Of a stretch of DNA of 64,000 bases, positions 41,774 to 55,052 are shown one piece after another. The position numbers and the translations under genes are program-made. Within the stretch, counting starts at the first letter, position 1. Each line of letters opens with the position of its first letter. Under the pieces are notes generated by a model that saw nothing but the letters and a program-made list of their open reading frames with translations, had not been told where the DNA came from and ran no database searches. Source of the DNA: Branchiostoma floridae (lineage: Eukaryota > Chordata > Leptocardii > Amphioxiformes > Branchiostomatidae); contig NC_049979.1 in NCBI RefSeq assembly GCF_000003815.2, positions 25,598,426 to 25,662,425 of the forward strand, written 5' to 3'.

Positions 41774-44700
41774 AAAGAACAGAGCAAAGCTATCTTAGCA
41801 TGTACAGAACCGTTTTCTTCTTCCCTAAGCTTCTATAAGAAGTGCTCCTCCTTACGCCATTGTTCAAAGTGAGCAGGGGCAAATCCTCGCCTCCTTTGTA
41901 GCATGTACAGATAGGATTAAGAATCAATGAAATTCTATTAACTGTAAATTGTAGGATTAATATAGGGTAGGATGAATATTAGGAGCGGATTGAGGTGGAG
42001 ATCAGTCTAACTGAAAGTGGCTGAGTGTAAATATATACTACACATGCCGTATAAAAAAAGCTTCAAAACTTCGGCCAGTTTGTAGTCATGAAAATATGAT
42101 AATCTTTGTCTTGATCTCTCTGTAGTCTACTATATACGGAACATAGAATATGAAGTAATGCAGAAAAAATATCTATATATGAGTCAATACAGATACTTCT
42201 CTGGAGCTATAAATATATATGTATATACATATAAAAAAGGTGTTGTTTGCGCCAACATAAAATGTGTGTTTTCATGAACCGCTTTTGACACGTTCATGCG
42301 CCAGTGAGTTTTACGAAGTGTCTGGTAGAAGGGATATAGTTTCCGATTTATTGGAAGCTCTACCCGCTTTTACTTGTGAATTATATTCCTTTTCACGTTT
42401 CATAACAGTTATATCAGTCCTTTCCTAGGATATAGAGTTTGGTAAACATATGTGCCCTTTGTACGTATACCTATATATGTATGTATGTATGTATAGATAT
42501 ATATGAAGGGGCGTTTTTCTCTCCCCGCCTTCTTGTCTGCATGTGAAGAAAGGAATTGATTTTTAAGAAGAAAAGAGAAAAAATCTGAAGTGAAAAGAAT
42601 CGGTGTTGTGTGCATGAGTGAGCTATCTGACTGGGTGGCGTTGCTAAGGGGGATTTAGGTGATGGTCATTTTCGTGTGCAGTTAGGCGGGAGGAGGGGTT
42701 TTTACGCGGGAGACAGGAGACCCACCACCGCGCTGGCCTTCCCTTCTCATTATCCCCTTCCTAGTTCCCTTTATCTGCCTGAACTGTCTAGTGTACATCC
42801 ACACATCCACACACATGTCCAACAGCGCAGGCTCCGGCTAGAATTACCATCTAAAAAGGAACAATCCTTCCAAATCACCGTTCAGCCATTTTACCTTTTT
42901 TTCGTCCTTTCGCTGAATGACAACAAAAGCCCGTGTCAATCACTCCCACTAATTGTTAGCTACTTGTACGCAGAAAGCCCAGTTTCTCTCTTTTCATCCG
43001 AGTTTTATCTGTCAAGCTTTTCGGGAGAATTAAGGGCTAGATAGAAAGGGGCAACGGAAATGGTTACAAATTAACAACTATACTCTCGAAAGGATCGACG
43101 CCTCTGGCCACGAATGTCCCTGGGTAATTGGCCTGCAAAAATATCTCTGTCCCCATTTTGTGACGGCTACGCACAAGGAGTATTATTCCCGGTGCAGCGA
43201 CTCATAATGCCCGTTAGCACTCGAGTGGTTCACGAGAAGAGAGAAGTTGACACCAGTCTTGAATGGGACGGGGAATTTTCCAGGGGTTTGCGTTTAAGAT
43301 TTTGACAGCAATATCCCCCCTACCAGACGTGTGGTCTTAGCGACGAGGCACGGTCGCCTCGGGTTTCCCGCGCCCCTAAACTCAAAACCATTCTCCTGGC
43401 GCCATCATCAGTTTCACATACAAAAAAAAAGTCGTCTGAAAGGACCCAAAAGTCGTCAGTTTGCAGGCAGTGAAGACACAGAATTCACTCTGGCTCTACA
43501 AATGACGCGGCTCTACCGAAAGGTTGGTTGTGCAATAGTTGTGCATGTTTTTTTAATGTAGCTTGTATCGGGGACAATGCAGTGGAGCCAGTAAAAATTG
43601 TGCATATATCGACCAACTCTAATGGATTCTCTGACTGTGATCACTTAATCAGCCGCTCGCTCCTCCCAGTCAATCAGCAAAACCGTCACGTGATCATGTT
43701 CATTTTCTCCTCGCATGGCGGGAGATCAATGCGCCAATATGGCAGCATCGTCAGACGACAATTTGCCATCTGTCCAACTTCCCGCCACTACCCTGAGGAA
43801 AGAAAAAAAGGCAACATTCTCCACTAACGCCAGAGTGTTTCTACGAAACGTCCACCTGGCCAAAACTGACAAGAAGTGATGTTTCAATTGTTAGGTTGTC
43901 ATGGTTTTTGACTGAATGATAGTTATTCAGAAGTTGGTTACAATTTTCCGAAGTGGTTCGTGTGTCACAACATCTGTCACCACAAGGCAACATTTGCTTC
44001 CTTTCACACACAAAAAAAAAACAGTAACGGTCACAGAGCAAAAAAAAACTCTGACCATAAACGATAAAGCTGTAATTTTTCTTCCGAAGTTTTCATCATC
44101 GTCGAAATATTATAATCAACGTACGAGCTATCATTTGTGGCTTGCAAGCAAATATTTCAACTGAAGATAAACTTCCACACAGAATTTGTAGTTTCTAAGG
44201 TTATAGTTTATGGCAATGAAAGCGTATTATGCAAACCAACCCAAACCAAACTAAACTTGGCTTGATGAAATAAACAAGGATATAGAACAATATTGCAAAT
44301 TTTATCAACGTATTATCCAAATTCTCTATAAAGACTTTCATTCTCAATCGCTAAGAAATTTTCCTTCAGCTATATATAGATTTCAGATGAATATCGGAGA
44401 CTTGTTTGTGTTTTTCTAGTGAGTCCTAGTGACGACAATGGTGCAGTGGAATTGATTCTCTCAAAAAACTATCTGAGAAGATATGCCAAACTATGAATAG
44501 ACAATCGAGTACTACAAGTAAAGTATAAGAGTAACACAGGGAAATTAATTGTCTTAGTCGAACAGTGCCGTCATAGTCAGTAGACCGTGGTACAAATCTG
44601 ATGTAGAATTTTCAAGCAGGCTCTCACAGAACCAGACACACACAAGGATCCATGACAGCACTTTTCATGACTGAGTTCTGTGCAACTTTCCCAAGACAGG

Positions 44701-46284
44701 GGTTGCCATGAGTTTGTGTGACGGTCGTACGGCAATTGTACTAGGAACGTTGGCGTGAAAATCTTGCTCTTGCCTATAGATGATATAGTGGTGTTTTGTG
44801 ATGTGGGAACATTGATCGGTAAGACCTGACCAAGCGAGGCGCTGGTGAAACGGATCGGGGGACTGTGCACACACTCTCCCCGCCGAATCCCCGACCATTC
44901 TGACCGCCGACTCATCCCGTACAGGTGTTTAAACGACCGGGAGCTTTGATATCTCGGAAAGTCGTGCCCCGAGTTTGCTCTGTGAGTAAACCCCTCGTCA
45001 GTTTGCCCATTCATCGTGTATTGATACGCCTCTTGTACCCGGCTTCAAAAACACTTTCAAAGCGGCGAGAAGAAAAGACGACTTGCTGACATAGTTGGAG
45101 CGCTTAGACTCTACCAGCGACTTTAGAAGGAGTTGGATCGGAAGGTGGGTATTCTGTAGGTGAGCACGACCAGTAACCCCCCCCCCCTCATGTAATTATT
45201 TTTTGTCTTAAATAGGTGGGTGGAGACGTGAAAAACACACGGACAATTAGGGCTTCCGCGAATAACATTATTAACACCTACGTGTGACAGACTTAATCCC
45301 TCTATGCCACTGACGGCCATTTCAGTTTAAAAACTTATGTTTCTTCAAATATTCCTCCTTTTCGCTTGTGAACGGAAAGTCAGAACCAATATCTAGCGCA
45401 CGTTCTATTGCAATTTCTCAGTATAAAGACTTAAAAAAAACGAATAACGAATATTTGATCTGCTAGAAGGAAATCTAATCTCTTGGAATTAACGAAATGT
45501 CTTTCTCTTTAGAAACAAAAGAACATTGCCTTTTTGAGCTGGTAATACGGTAATGGTACCGGAGGAAAACCCGTTTTCCTTCACAATTTGTCACACCTTT
45601 GAAAAGGCTTCCTGTTTAATTTCACATTGTCTGACTACACATCCTGACACAGAATAACAACAATACAGAAAATGTATTCTCAATCTTTTTTACCCACTTT
45701 AAAGGTTCAGATCAACAAACTGAAAAAAAAAGTTATAACACAAAACTACACGCGGGAATACAACAAACTTAAAGTACAGACATAACATAATGAAAACGAT
45801 ATTAAAAACAGTGGCGTCGTTTCGACTTCAAGGCCTTTGTTTACGAATGTTACATTTCTGGACAGCATAAAGTGCTTGTCACATGTCAGAAAAACAGGCA
45901 CAAAATGATAAAAGCGTAAACAACTTCAAGCGTTTCAAATGGTTCACTTTGCTTAAAGGTATGTAAATATTCTTGGAATTCAAGAAGTCTTTGGTTTTGC
46001 ATTTTAATGCTAGTAGAACGGATACGCGCAGTTGATATGATATGATATGCATTTACCACTTTCAATGATATTTTATTCAAAAGACAACTGCATGGCAACT
46101 GATAAGGTCCATACAAACAAATAAGCAAAAAAACTTGTTCAGTTACGATACTTCTGGGAGTCAAGAACGTTTTAAGGTCGGTAAAAGTGAATTGATAGAC
46201 CAAAGCCAACGGGCATTGCAAAATGTGGTGACGTGGACTCTATAATAGATCCACATCCACATGCCCATGCACAACGAAATGTTG
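41774..46284. other. Six3/6 3' UTR (extent unknown) and non-coding DNA
   Basis: The AT-rich sequence directly after the stop is likely 3' UTR; the first AATAAA I find is near 44268, too far to be assigned. A C-run lies at 45179-45187. The 145-codon minus frame at 44577-45014 has no recognisable domain. No other gene seen. Confidence 0.4.
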
Positions 46285-46551
46285 TCATATTCCGTCAGAT
46301 CTTAGTTTCATACAGATCATGTATGTACTTGTTGTCTCTTCAAAAGGAGCCGTGTACACCGTGGCTGTCCGTGATGGTGACGCCGCTACCCTACCCCACA
46401 TATCGTGTCTGTGCTATCTGTGAGTAGACAGGAAATGGAGTTCTCTTCGGAACTTGTGGAGAAGAGAAGTCATATTCCGTCAGATCTTAGTTTCATACAG
46501 ATCATGTACTTGTTGTCTCTTCAAAAGGAGCCGTGTACACCGTGGCTGTCC
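46285..46551 (+). repeat. direct duplication of an 82-86 bp segment
   Basis: 46285-46370 and 46470-46551 both run from TCATATTCCGTCAGATCTTA to CCGTGTACACCGTGGCTGTC then C. They are essentially identical except for a 4-base TATG difference (GTATGTACTT against GTACTT). The copies start 185 bases apart. No terminal inverted repeats are visible, so a local segmental duplication is the simplest reading. Confidence 0.9.
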
Positions 46552-46937
46552 TATATGTTATTCAATTGGGCCATAATACTATATTGCATACAGCAATGGT
46601 AATTTTACTTTTGGACGTCTCTGTGGCGGACTCACGATCATATTGTCAAGTACAATGTCTTATTCACATGTTGCTCTAATTCAATGTACAAACTTCCCAG
46701 TTGCGAATGACTGTTTACTAATATTTGATATCACCAGGAATAAATCTGTTGCCAGTCATTTTGCGCCGACCACAGTGTTTTTAAACATCAGTGGCCTATA
46801 AAAGCATTGTAAGCAAAGGCAAACAATACTAGACGTCTTGTGGCAAACTGTCGGCTGTAATGGGCACAGGCTAGTAGTTATTTGGTTGGTAGAAATAACA
46901 TGAATGGCTGATAAACAACCTAACTTCAAGAAAAGTC
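46552..46937. other. non-coding, nothing recognised
   Basis: No gene or repeat seen. Confidence 0.4.
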
Positions 46938-47107
46938 TGTGTTTGTGTGTGTGTGTGTGTGTGTATGTGTGTGTGCAAGTATGTTTTTGTGTGTGTTTGT
47001 GTGCAACCAGCACACCCGGATGATGATGATGTGTGCATGTTTGTGAGTGTGTGTTTATGTTTGCGTGTATATGTGTATGTGTGAGTGTGTGTGTGTGTGT
47101 GTGTGTA
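46938..47107. repeat. imperfect (GT)n tract
   Basis: Two GT-rich blocks separated by a unique piece (about 47005-47033) that contains a small GAT repeat. Long histidine/threonine frames on the minus strand here are by-products. Confidence 0.9.
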
Positions 47108-49443
47108 TCCGTATGTGTATATGTAACACTCCAAAAAACTGCAAACTTTAATCGATTCCACAAACCCAATGTGTACTCTGAAGCACATAATTGATTTAAT
47201 CGTCATTTCGCACGGTATTCGTTTCCACAAGATTCCATTCGCCAAAGCAAACAAATCTATAAATGGTAACACCACTCTATATTTATTTGCGCATAACTTC
47301 ATACCGTGATCGTTACCGTTGAAAAATTGACGGGCTGAAAGAAAAGTAGCTCGTCATTCTGTACCGTTTAACGCTTGAAACAGACATTAGCTGTGCTAAT
47401 GTCTTTAACACTTGACTATGGTGAGGCTCTCACGTTTGCTAATTGTTGTCACTCCAACTCTTTGTGAGGCGAAGCCTGTTAAACGATCAGTAATGGGGTG
47501 TTATAATCACTCACTAGAATAGAAACTAAAACAACTCTAAGTAACGAGCAACGCAACAATAGGCCATCTGTGTGTGTGGTAAAAATAAAAGAAAAATAGC
47601 TCCTAATTAACTCCCCAAGACAACTACCGAAATGGTGATAATGTTTCCAAAATCTTTCATACGCTTTTCAGTGAAGTACACTTTTCGCTGGCATCAGAAT
47701 GGTTGACAAATTCGATGCCAATTTCAGTGTATTTTACTTCTTAGGAGCGGTTAAAATCTCACTAAGTAGGGAGAGTTGTGGAAATGAACTGTTGTGCGGG
47801 TGGCAGTGCATTTGGCGACTAAACGAGGGTTGGTACAAGTGGCGCATTATACACACTCTCTCCAAGCGGCAAGGTTAAAAAAGGGAAATCTACCAGAGTC
47901 GAGCAGTTATTCAAATTGCTGCCGATCAATTTGTTCGGTCCTCTTTTGTTGTGACCAAGAGCAACAACCCGTCCGCGAATGCGGTGCTAACGATCTCTAA
48001 CGAGCATCTCCCGTTAATAGCTGGCCGACCCAAGGTTGTGCTAACGATTGGAGGCACTTTTACAGGTTTGAATGCGAAGTCATTAGCGGCTCGAGACTTT
48101 GCGCGTTCGCTCTTCGCGAGTAATCATCACTGAACGAGCTGTCAAGTTGTCCTTTTGTTTAGTAGTATTTGTGAACGTTCTGGAAATAATCTATGTGACA
48201 TTCGCAGTTCAATAGTACAATGAACTTTTAGACGATATAAAAATAATAGGCTCAAAAGCTCTCCTTGAAATGTTGTAGAAATTCTAAAACCGAAGGAACG
48301 AAATTTGTTTGATCATATTTCCTCATCCTCCATTGTATTTCAGTAACATATATTGTTTGTCTTAATCAGCGCGAGGGAAAGAAAAGTCGCACAGAGAAGA
48401 AAAAAATCAATAGGTCGTGTTCTGCGTTTCATTTTTTGCTATTAGATGACTTGATTGAAAAGCCATAATGGGTTTTTCTGAGACCCGACTCCTAATAGCT
48501 GACCTTGGAATTAAAGCTGTTCACCTTTTATAATCACACTAGTGAGCGGAAAATGTAATAAAAAAAAACTAAACCATGAAGTCTGCGGATATACGGAGCA
48601 AGAAGCTGATACAGGATGTGTTGTATCATCATATCTTTGTATTAGAGTGAGATTATAACAGCTAAAGGTAGCTCAAACTTCACGCGACCGCTTCTGTGAC
48701 AAGTCGGAGCACACCTCGGCACGTTACTCGCTGTTGGTGGCGTGTTAGGTAGCGGAAGTCATCCGCCTGTGTGTGCCCTCGCGACACCACAGAGACAAGA
48801 GATCAGCCCCCATTCTACCCAGCTTATATCGCCTGTACAGCGACCCGCCTGACAGACAATGTCAAATGTCTTTCTCGAGTTGCATGCAAGCTCCATAAAA
48901 AAGCGCGCCACTAGGAAGCATTAGGCGAGCGTATTTCCCCGACTTAAAAATTTATAAGCCATTAAATCTCACAAATATCCCTTAACGTGCATTTTTGTTG
49001 GTGTGGATGGATTAGCTATACGGACAACTCCATCGATAGAGATCGTTTGAGTGAAAGGTGGTGACAATTTTTCTAACGGTTTCTTTTCTCGATTGTTTAT
49101 CTCTAATATCTAAAACATGTCTGTTTTTTTTGTGCGTGTGTACGTTCCTCTTTGATGTATGAAAGTTTGAGTTGGGTAATCGTCTTGTGTGGCGAATGTC
49201 ACACATAAATCATATGTGGGATAAATGTGTGTATGTGAGTTGTCCATAGCGTGAGAGCGGTGGTCTGTAAGAACAGGCGATCCCCGCATCGTCATTACCA
49301 ACAGAGCTAGCACAGGGATCAACTGCCATCTACCATCACAGGTCTAACCGCCCTCCGACACGTATCCGGACACTCTGTGGTCGCTCCGTACTCAACACGC
49401 ACGCACATCGTACAGAACACTCGACTATATGTTTTCTGTACTA
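47108..49443. other. non-coding, no gene recognised
   Basis: No recognisable exon, RNA gene or transposon. Confidence 0.4.
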
Positions 49444-49445
49444 TA

Positions 49446-49660
49446 ATGCTAGTTCACCTTTATCCGCGGGGTAACCTATATCCGTTGTTTTTCAGAACAG
49501 TGCATTCAGGCACATCAAGCCGACGGGTGGTAGTTTTAAGCTGCAATGTACTGAAAATATTGCAATTTTAAACCAACGTCCGTCGACGTGATATCCCCAA
49601 ATACCACGTTTTTAAAAGCAACGGATATAGGTTACACAACGGATAAAGGTGAACTAGCGT
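49446..49660. mobile_element. MITE with about 40 bp TIRs and TA flanks
   Basis: Left end ATGCTAGTTCACCTTTATCC and the reverse of the right end ACGCTAGTTCACCTTTATCC continue in parallel through AACCTATATCCGTTG, with a short mismatched stretch. TA lies at 49444-49445 and 49661-49662. The 215 bp element has no coding capacity. Tc1/mariner-type mobilisation is likely from the TA duplication. Confidence 0.85.
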
Positions 49661-49662
49661 TA

Positions 49663-52600
49663 CGTGTGTGCAGACACAATAAAATATCGTACGTACTTGC
49701 CGATATCTATGATTCACAGATATGTCCATCTTTTTGCTTATGGTCACTGCATGTATACGACTATAATTTTTAGCTCTTTGAATCATCAAAAACGAAATAA
49801 AAAGTATTTTAGTTACGCGCATTTTGCCGTCAGAATTGTAGTTGGTATGTCCATACAAAATATTTGAACAAAGATGGCTTAGATGCTCTTCTAAAAGTAA
49901 AATTCTAGAAGGCAACATCATGCCATTTGCGTTGTCTTTATTTATCTGTGTGTACGTCAACAACAACGGCCTTTTGGGTTATTTGAGTACTCATAAGGCA
50001 AATCATTTTCCCGATGATTAGAAAATAAAAATAAAATAAAACAAATCTTATTGTCTAGCCACCCGGTCCCTCAAAATGCAGCTTTGTTTGACTTTCAATC
50101 ACTATTTGCGAATGTTTATTTCATATCATCTACTCCACCATTAATTTGTTTTTATCCACCAAAATCTAGTTGTGGCATTTGATTAGCATCCTTGAGTGAC
50201 TGGCCGTGTTATTCTAGAAAGTGTTTTGGTTCTAGGTTTTGTTCTGCTGTCATTCCGTGTTGTGACAGTTTTTTGGGGAAGTGTAAGTAATTTGTCTGAA
50301 TGTTTTGCACAAATTGATGAAGGACTTTTTTTCTGAACACTGTGAGAGAATACGGACGTATTTCTGCTGGGATGTCAAATCTTGTCGAGTCTTTTTTTGT
50401 CAATACCTGATTTAATCGCCAAATTCTGGTTAGATTTTGAGCGGGTGAAAAATCATCATGCACCAAAACTGATGGCAAGGGGGTCATGGTTCAGGCGATG
50501 TTTGTTCAAACGACTGGTAATCGCAGCAATGAAGAGATGCTAACACTAGCACAACAACACACAACAAAAGAGCAACATCAGAAACGAGTATATACAATTA
50601 TTAGATACAAAGATAACTGCATATTATGAAATTGTATTCTCATATCTTATATCTTATTCCCGTCATGATAAAAGATATGTTATCTACAAGCAAAATAATG
50701 TTTTACCATTTCCTGTAGTTGCATCTAATCCGATTGCACTACGAAAATGTATCCGCCGTGATTGAATTGTTTCCTTTTCACATATCACCTCAAAACGAAG
50801 ATAATAGCTTCCCGCTGGAGTGTTAAACGTGTAAATACACACATTGATAAATTCCATATCGAATTCAAACAAAGCATTAAGCCACAAGCAATTCAATTTT
50901 CGAGTGAGATCAGGTGTTAGAGCTAAAGCAAATAGCGCAGTACAGAAGTGTACGTACGCCGGTCTAGTATGTTGGTCTACTCACTTTGCAGCTAGTTGTG
51001 TTACAAAAGTGATACACACTCATACTGTATATGATATTTTCTGGATCAAATTAATGTATAGATTTACATTCACTGTGTTTTAGAATATTTCACCATCGTT
51101 TCTCTTTGAATTTATTGAACATTTGAGGTTTATTTTTGCTTGGACTGTATTATTACACCTTTTAGAAATCAGAAACAACAACATCGACTTCAAAAAAGGA
51201 CCACAAATCCAGGAATATTGATAATGTTTCTACTTAATGTAAATAACGTTTAAAAAAAGGCTTTGATGGAAGGGGATGGAATTCACGATGCCTGTTTTAC
51301 TTGATGAAACTGTAAATGATCGAAATGTTACCACACATATAAAAGCGTGGCTACAGTGCTTCTGGCATTTGTGTATTGGATAGGGAAATAACCTAACCAT
51401 TTCTTCAAGGGTTATTGAGTGAATGGCCAACATGAAAGAGAACTTGCTAAGTAATTGTTTTCTTTCTTTTGTTACTCTGATGACTTTGGATAAGATATCA
51501 GTATTTAAGCAAATTATTGTATGACATAGTGATATGTTATTCATTTTGCGTATTGAATTTAGTCTTTCTAATGTTTCATTATTCTAAAAAGGTGCCTTTC
51601 TCACAGAAACGTTTTTCATAACTGATCTCTTCTTTTTGAAAAACATATCCAGAGTTGATATGTAACACTACGCGTGTATGCCAATCTTGATTAATTACCG
51701 TCCAATCGCGGCTAATATCGGGGAATTGATGCAAAAATCCCCTTCTTTAATTTCATATCCATGCTCTGTAGCAGCTGGCGTCTGGTAGGTTTCTCGTGCC
51801 CTTCGCTTGATAGTTTTCAATCGTTTTCAATAACAACGTAAGAGGGTGCTAAAATTACCGTGTGTACCCGTGCAGACTGTGGCAGGTGCCGGAACGGACA
51901 CACTCTTGGGTTACCATGGCAACGTCCGCACGTTTTTGGCGGGAAACTGTTTCAGCAAATCGTTGGAGAAATCACGTTTGATTGGTTTGATGTAATGTTT
52001 TGTTGTTGAAGGTAGTGTTCGTTTTTTTTCACGAACTCTTGTCGGAATTCAGAAAGGGCCTCGAGTCTGGACAATGTAAAGAAGAAATGAAATTAAGTAA
52101 TCCGCATCATTAGAACCACGTGTGATACACCTTATTAAAGATTTGAAAGAAAAGCACAGTTTATTGTAGAATAACTCTACATATTTTGTTCTCTAGTATA
52201 TGTGTATAGGTGTACATGCGATACGTTGTGACTGGGTGTCGGTTTGAGAGTATGTTAGGTGGCCACAAATAGACACAATAACTACTACAATATATATCAA
52301 TGTTTTCTCTTCTATAACCTCCTTGTTACAATCTACCATATAATTCTATCGTAATTCTCTCATAACTTGGATAAAACAAACAAACAAACAAAAACAGACA
52401 ACAAAGAAATAATCACAGCGTTGTTGTGCACTAATACGATGCGTTTTAACAAATGAAAACGCGGAAGCTGTCGGATTGAAAGCTTCCTTTGTTTACTCGC
52501 TAATTCATCATTAGCGATCGCACCCCCGTCTTAAAAACACCAGATCTTTTTCGCCTTTATTTTCTACTGTCTCTTTCACGTATACAATAATATATCCCTT

Positions 52601-55013
52601 GTACCGGTCGGAGGAGCTCGGCGGGGGGTCTCCCGTAGGCCAGGGCTTCTTTGTTGCTGAAATGAACACAAAAATCACGCTTGCTGCCCTATAATATTAC
52701 CCATAATCCACACGGCTAACGTCTCCAGTCAACAAATTGTCCAGGTTCCCACACTTCTTACACAAAGTTTGGCAAACAAATTTACAGGCGCCCCTCGCTG
52801 AGACCCAAATCCTGCCAGCTTAGACGTACGACTTCTTCTCTTTTTTCTTTCTAAGAAAAAGTAGTGAGATTCACCCTGGGGATATGTTGTAGAGTATATA
52901 CTACAGGGGTCTAGCTTTGTATTGTTTGCGGGGTGACGTGGTGTGTTCTTTAGTGTGAAAATGCGATGCCTAATGGTGGCTAATTGAATTCAAACAGCGA
53001 ATAACTGGCGTAAAAGGGAAGGGAAAAGGGCAAGATATCATCTCTCGGCCACTCCCAACTCATTATCGTCAGGAAGCATTAAGTCCATTTTCTCTCAAAC
53101 ACTCTCGTCTCTTTTCCATTATTAATAGCGTCTGTTAATGGCTCTGACGTCTATTTCTAGAGCACCACTTTAAACACTGATGAATACATTTTTTCTTCCC
53201 ATTTTTCCTTCGTCATTGCCACAGCACAACTCGTTCATCATGACCGGGAAGGATACCGTTTTCATCAGGCGGTAGTCTCTACCGAACTACAGGAATGTGT
53301 CAACATTTGTTCACCAACGTTTTACTGGAAGCTGTCTAGTCAACAACACCTCACTCCCTTATCCTCCACCGTAACTCTACCCCGCCCTGTGCCCCGCCTA
53401 TCACATTTTCACTATTACCCGTGTGTTTGTTATGGGAGGGGCAATGGGGTCGCTTCAATCAACGACTGAACTTTTGTGAAAAAGTTTTCTCTTTTTGTCT
53501 TGTTCGTTCTTTTGTGTGAGGACCTCCCACCTTCAAAAAATGCGAATGATCGCGTGCAAAGGTGCGACTATGGTTTGTCTGGGGGGCATAGGATATTTGT
53601 GTGGAGACGACGCCTTGGGTCTATTCAACTTTAATGTGTCCATAAAGCAGAAATCCTACCGATACTGTCATCAATAGAGCAGCCGTGCACGCGTCCTGAT
53701 CGCTTCCCGTTATGTAAAAACCAAATCACTTAAAGAACTTTCTCCTGGGAATGTTTCATTGAAAAGGAAAAGTTCCTAACCGACCCATTGCAATGACACG
53801 TCTTGACAAGTGAAAACTTTTAATATCACTTACTCTTCTCTTCTCGTCACACCAGATAATGGACGCCATTTTGACGGCGGTGAATTACTCCTGTCGAGCG
53901 CAAAATTGCCCGACAATTTGCAAGTGGTTGTTAGGGAAAATATTCGGTCAGATAAGGAGATAATGCTGTCACTCTCGTAGAGAGGGTAGAGACGAGCATC
54001 GCCTCCTCCGCTTCAGTCGGAAAGACGACCCTGTCTTCTCAAGTAGAAAGGATGGCACTTTTGCTAATGCGTTGTCAAGTCCTGACGTTACCACTTGAAG
54101 GAAGTTCTTGTAGGAAAATCCCACCCGATTTTGAGGAAAATTGGCAAGGACCTCTGACACGTCGGAGAAGTGGCCCTGGAAGAAATTGTTGGGTGGAATT
54201 AAAGCAGGCAGGAGTTGGACGGTGGGTAGTTGACCGCGGGTCAAAGCGAACAGTCCGCTGTTGTTGACAACCATTTCTGAAAGCGGAATATATTCTGAAT
54301 ATATTTAGCCGGCTCAAAACGTTCAAATGTCACAGAGAGAATGTGGTAGGGAGACAGAAGGTGAAAATTATTTTCCCGTATTTTGTAAAGACTTGCACTT
54401 AAGTTTTATTTCTGGGAACAGAAAGAAATCCAAAGGATGGAATCAAAGATGAAGTACTAAACACCGCAAGAAATCAAATGCGTAAGCAGTGAATTTAGAA
54501 ATCTCTCTTTGTACTGGATATTAAAACGTACAATCGTATGATGAAATAAACTCGGTAAACGTTTCGATATTTTCCGTGATCTCAGCTGACAGGTTAAAAG
54601 CGTCAAGTTACTGACAATGGCGCTTTCACGGTAAACAGCCTCTCATCTTCTTCAATCTGACGAATACGACGAGTTTTCAACAAAAATAAAAAAAAAAAGT
54701 TTTTCAGCTACAATCTATAACACGGAATACCGTTTTATTTGTCCATACATAGATACCTATGTCTCTTCCTGTATTTTGATGCCAGCGTGGTTTGTTTGTA
54801 TTTAGCATATGTATAAATGTAGATTTTTTTTATCATTTACTTTGAATTCACACTGATCATATTATTGTAAGTGAGAAGAAACAAGGAATGGTAGGTCATT
54901 GCTTGTACTTTTTTTAAACATTAATGTCCATTTAACCGTTGATTTTCTGTAATTCTGTATCATGGACTCCAGGAAGAATAGCTTTTACTTGTTAAGTCTA
55001 TCGTAGATCTTAA
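49663..55013. other. non-coding, no gene recognised
   Basis: No recognisable exon. The 101-codon minus frame at 53969-54274 overlaps plus-strand frames of similar length and shows no domain. A short AAAC run lies at about 52375-52390. Confidence 0.4.
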
Positions 55014-55052
55014 TAAACAAACAAACAAACAAACAAACAAACAAACAAACAA
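55014..55052. repeat. (AAAC)n microsatellite
   Basis: About ten AAAC units in a row; translates to the CLFV repeats in a minus-strand frame, which is not a gene. Confidence 0.97.

Noticed and set aside
44577-45014. 145-codon minus-strand frame
   Set aside because: No domain, no start context or splice sites of note.
46756-47302. Histidine/threonine-rich minus frames
   Set aside because: Translations of an imperfect GT tract.
53969-54274. 101-codon minus-strand frame with a NNFFQGHFSDVSE stretch
   Set aside because: No family recognised and comparable frames are open on the other strand; chance is more likely.
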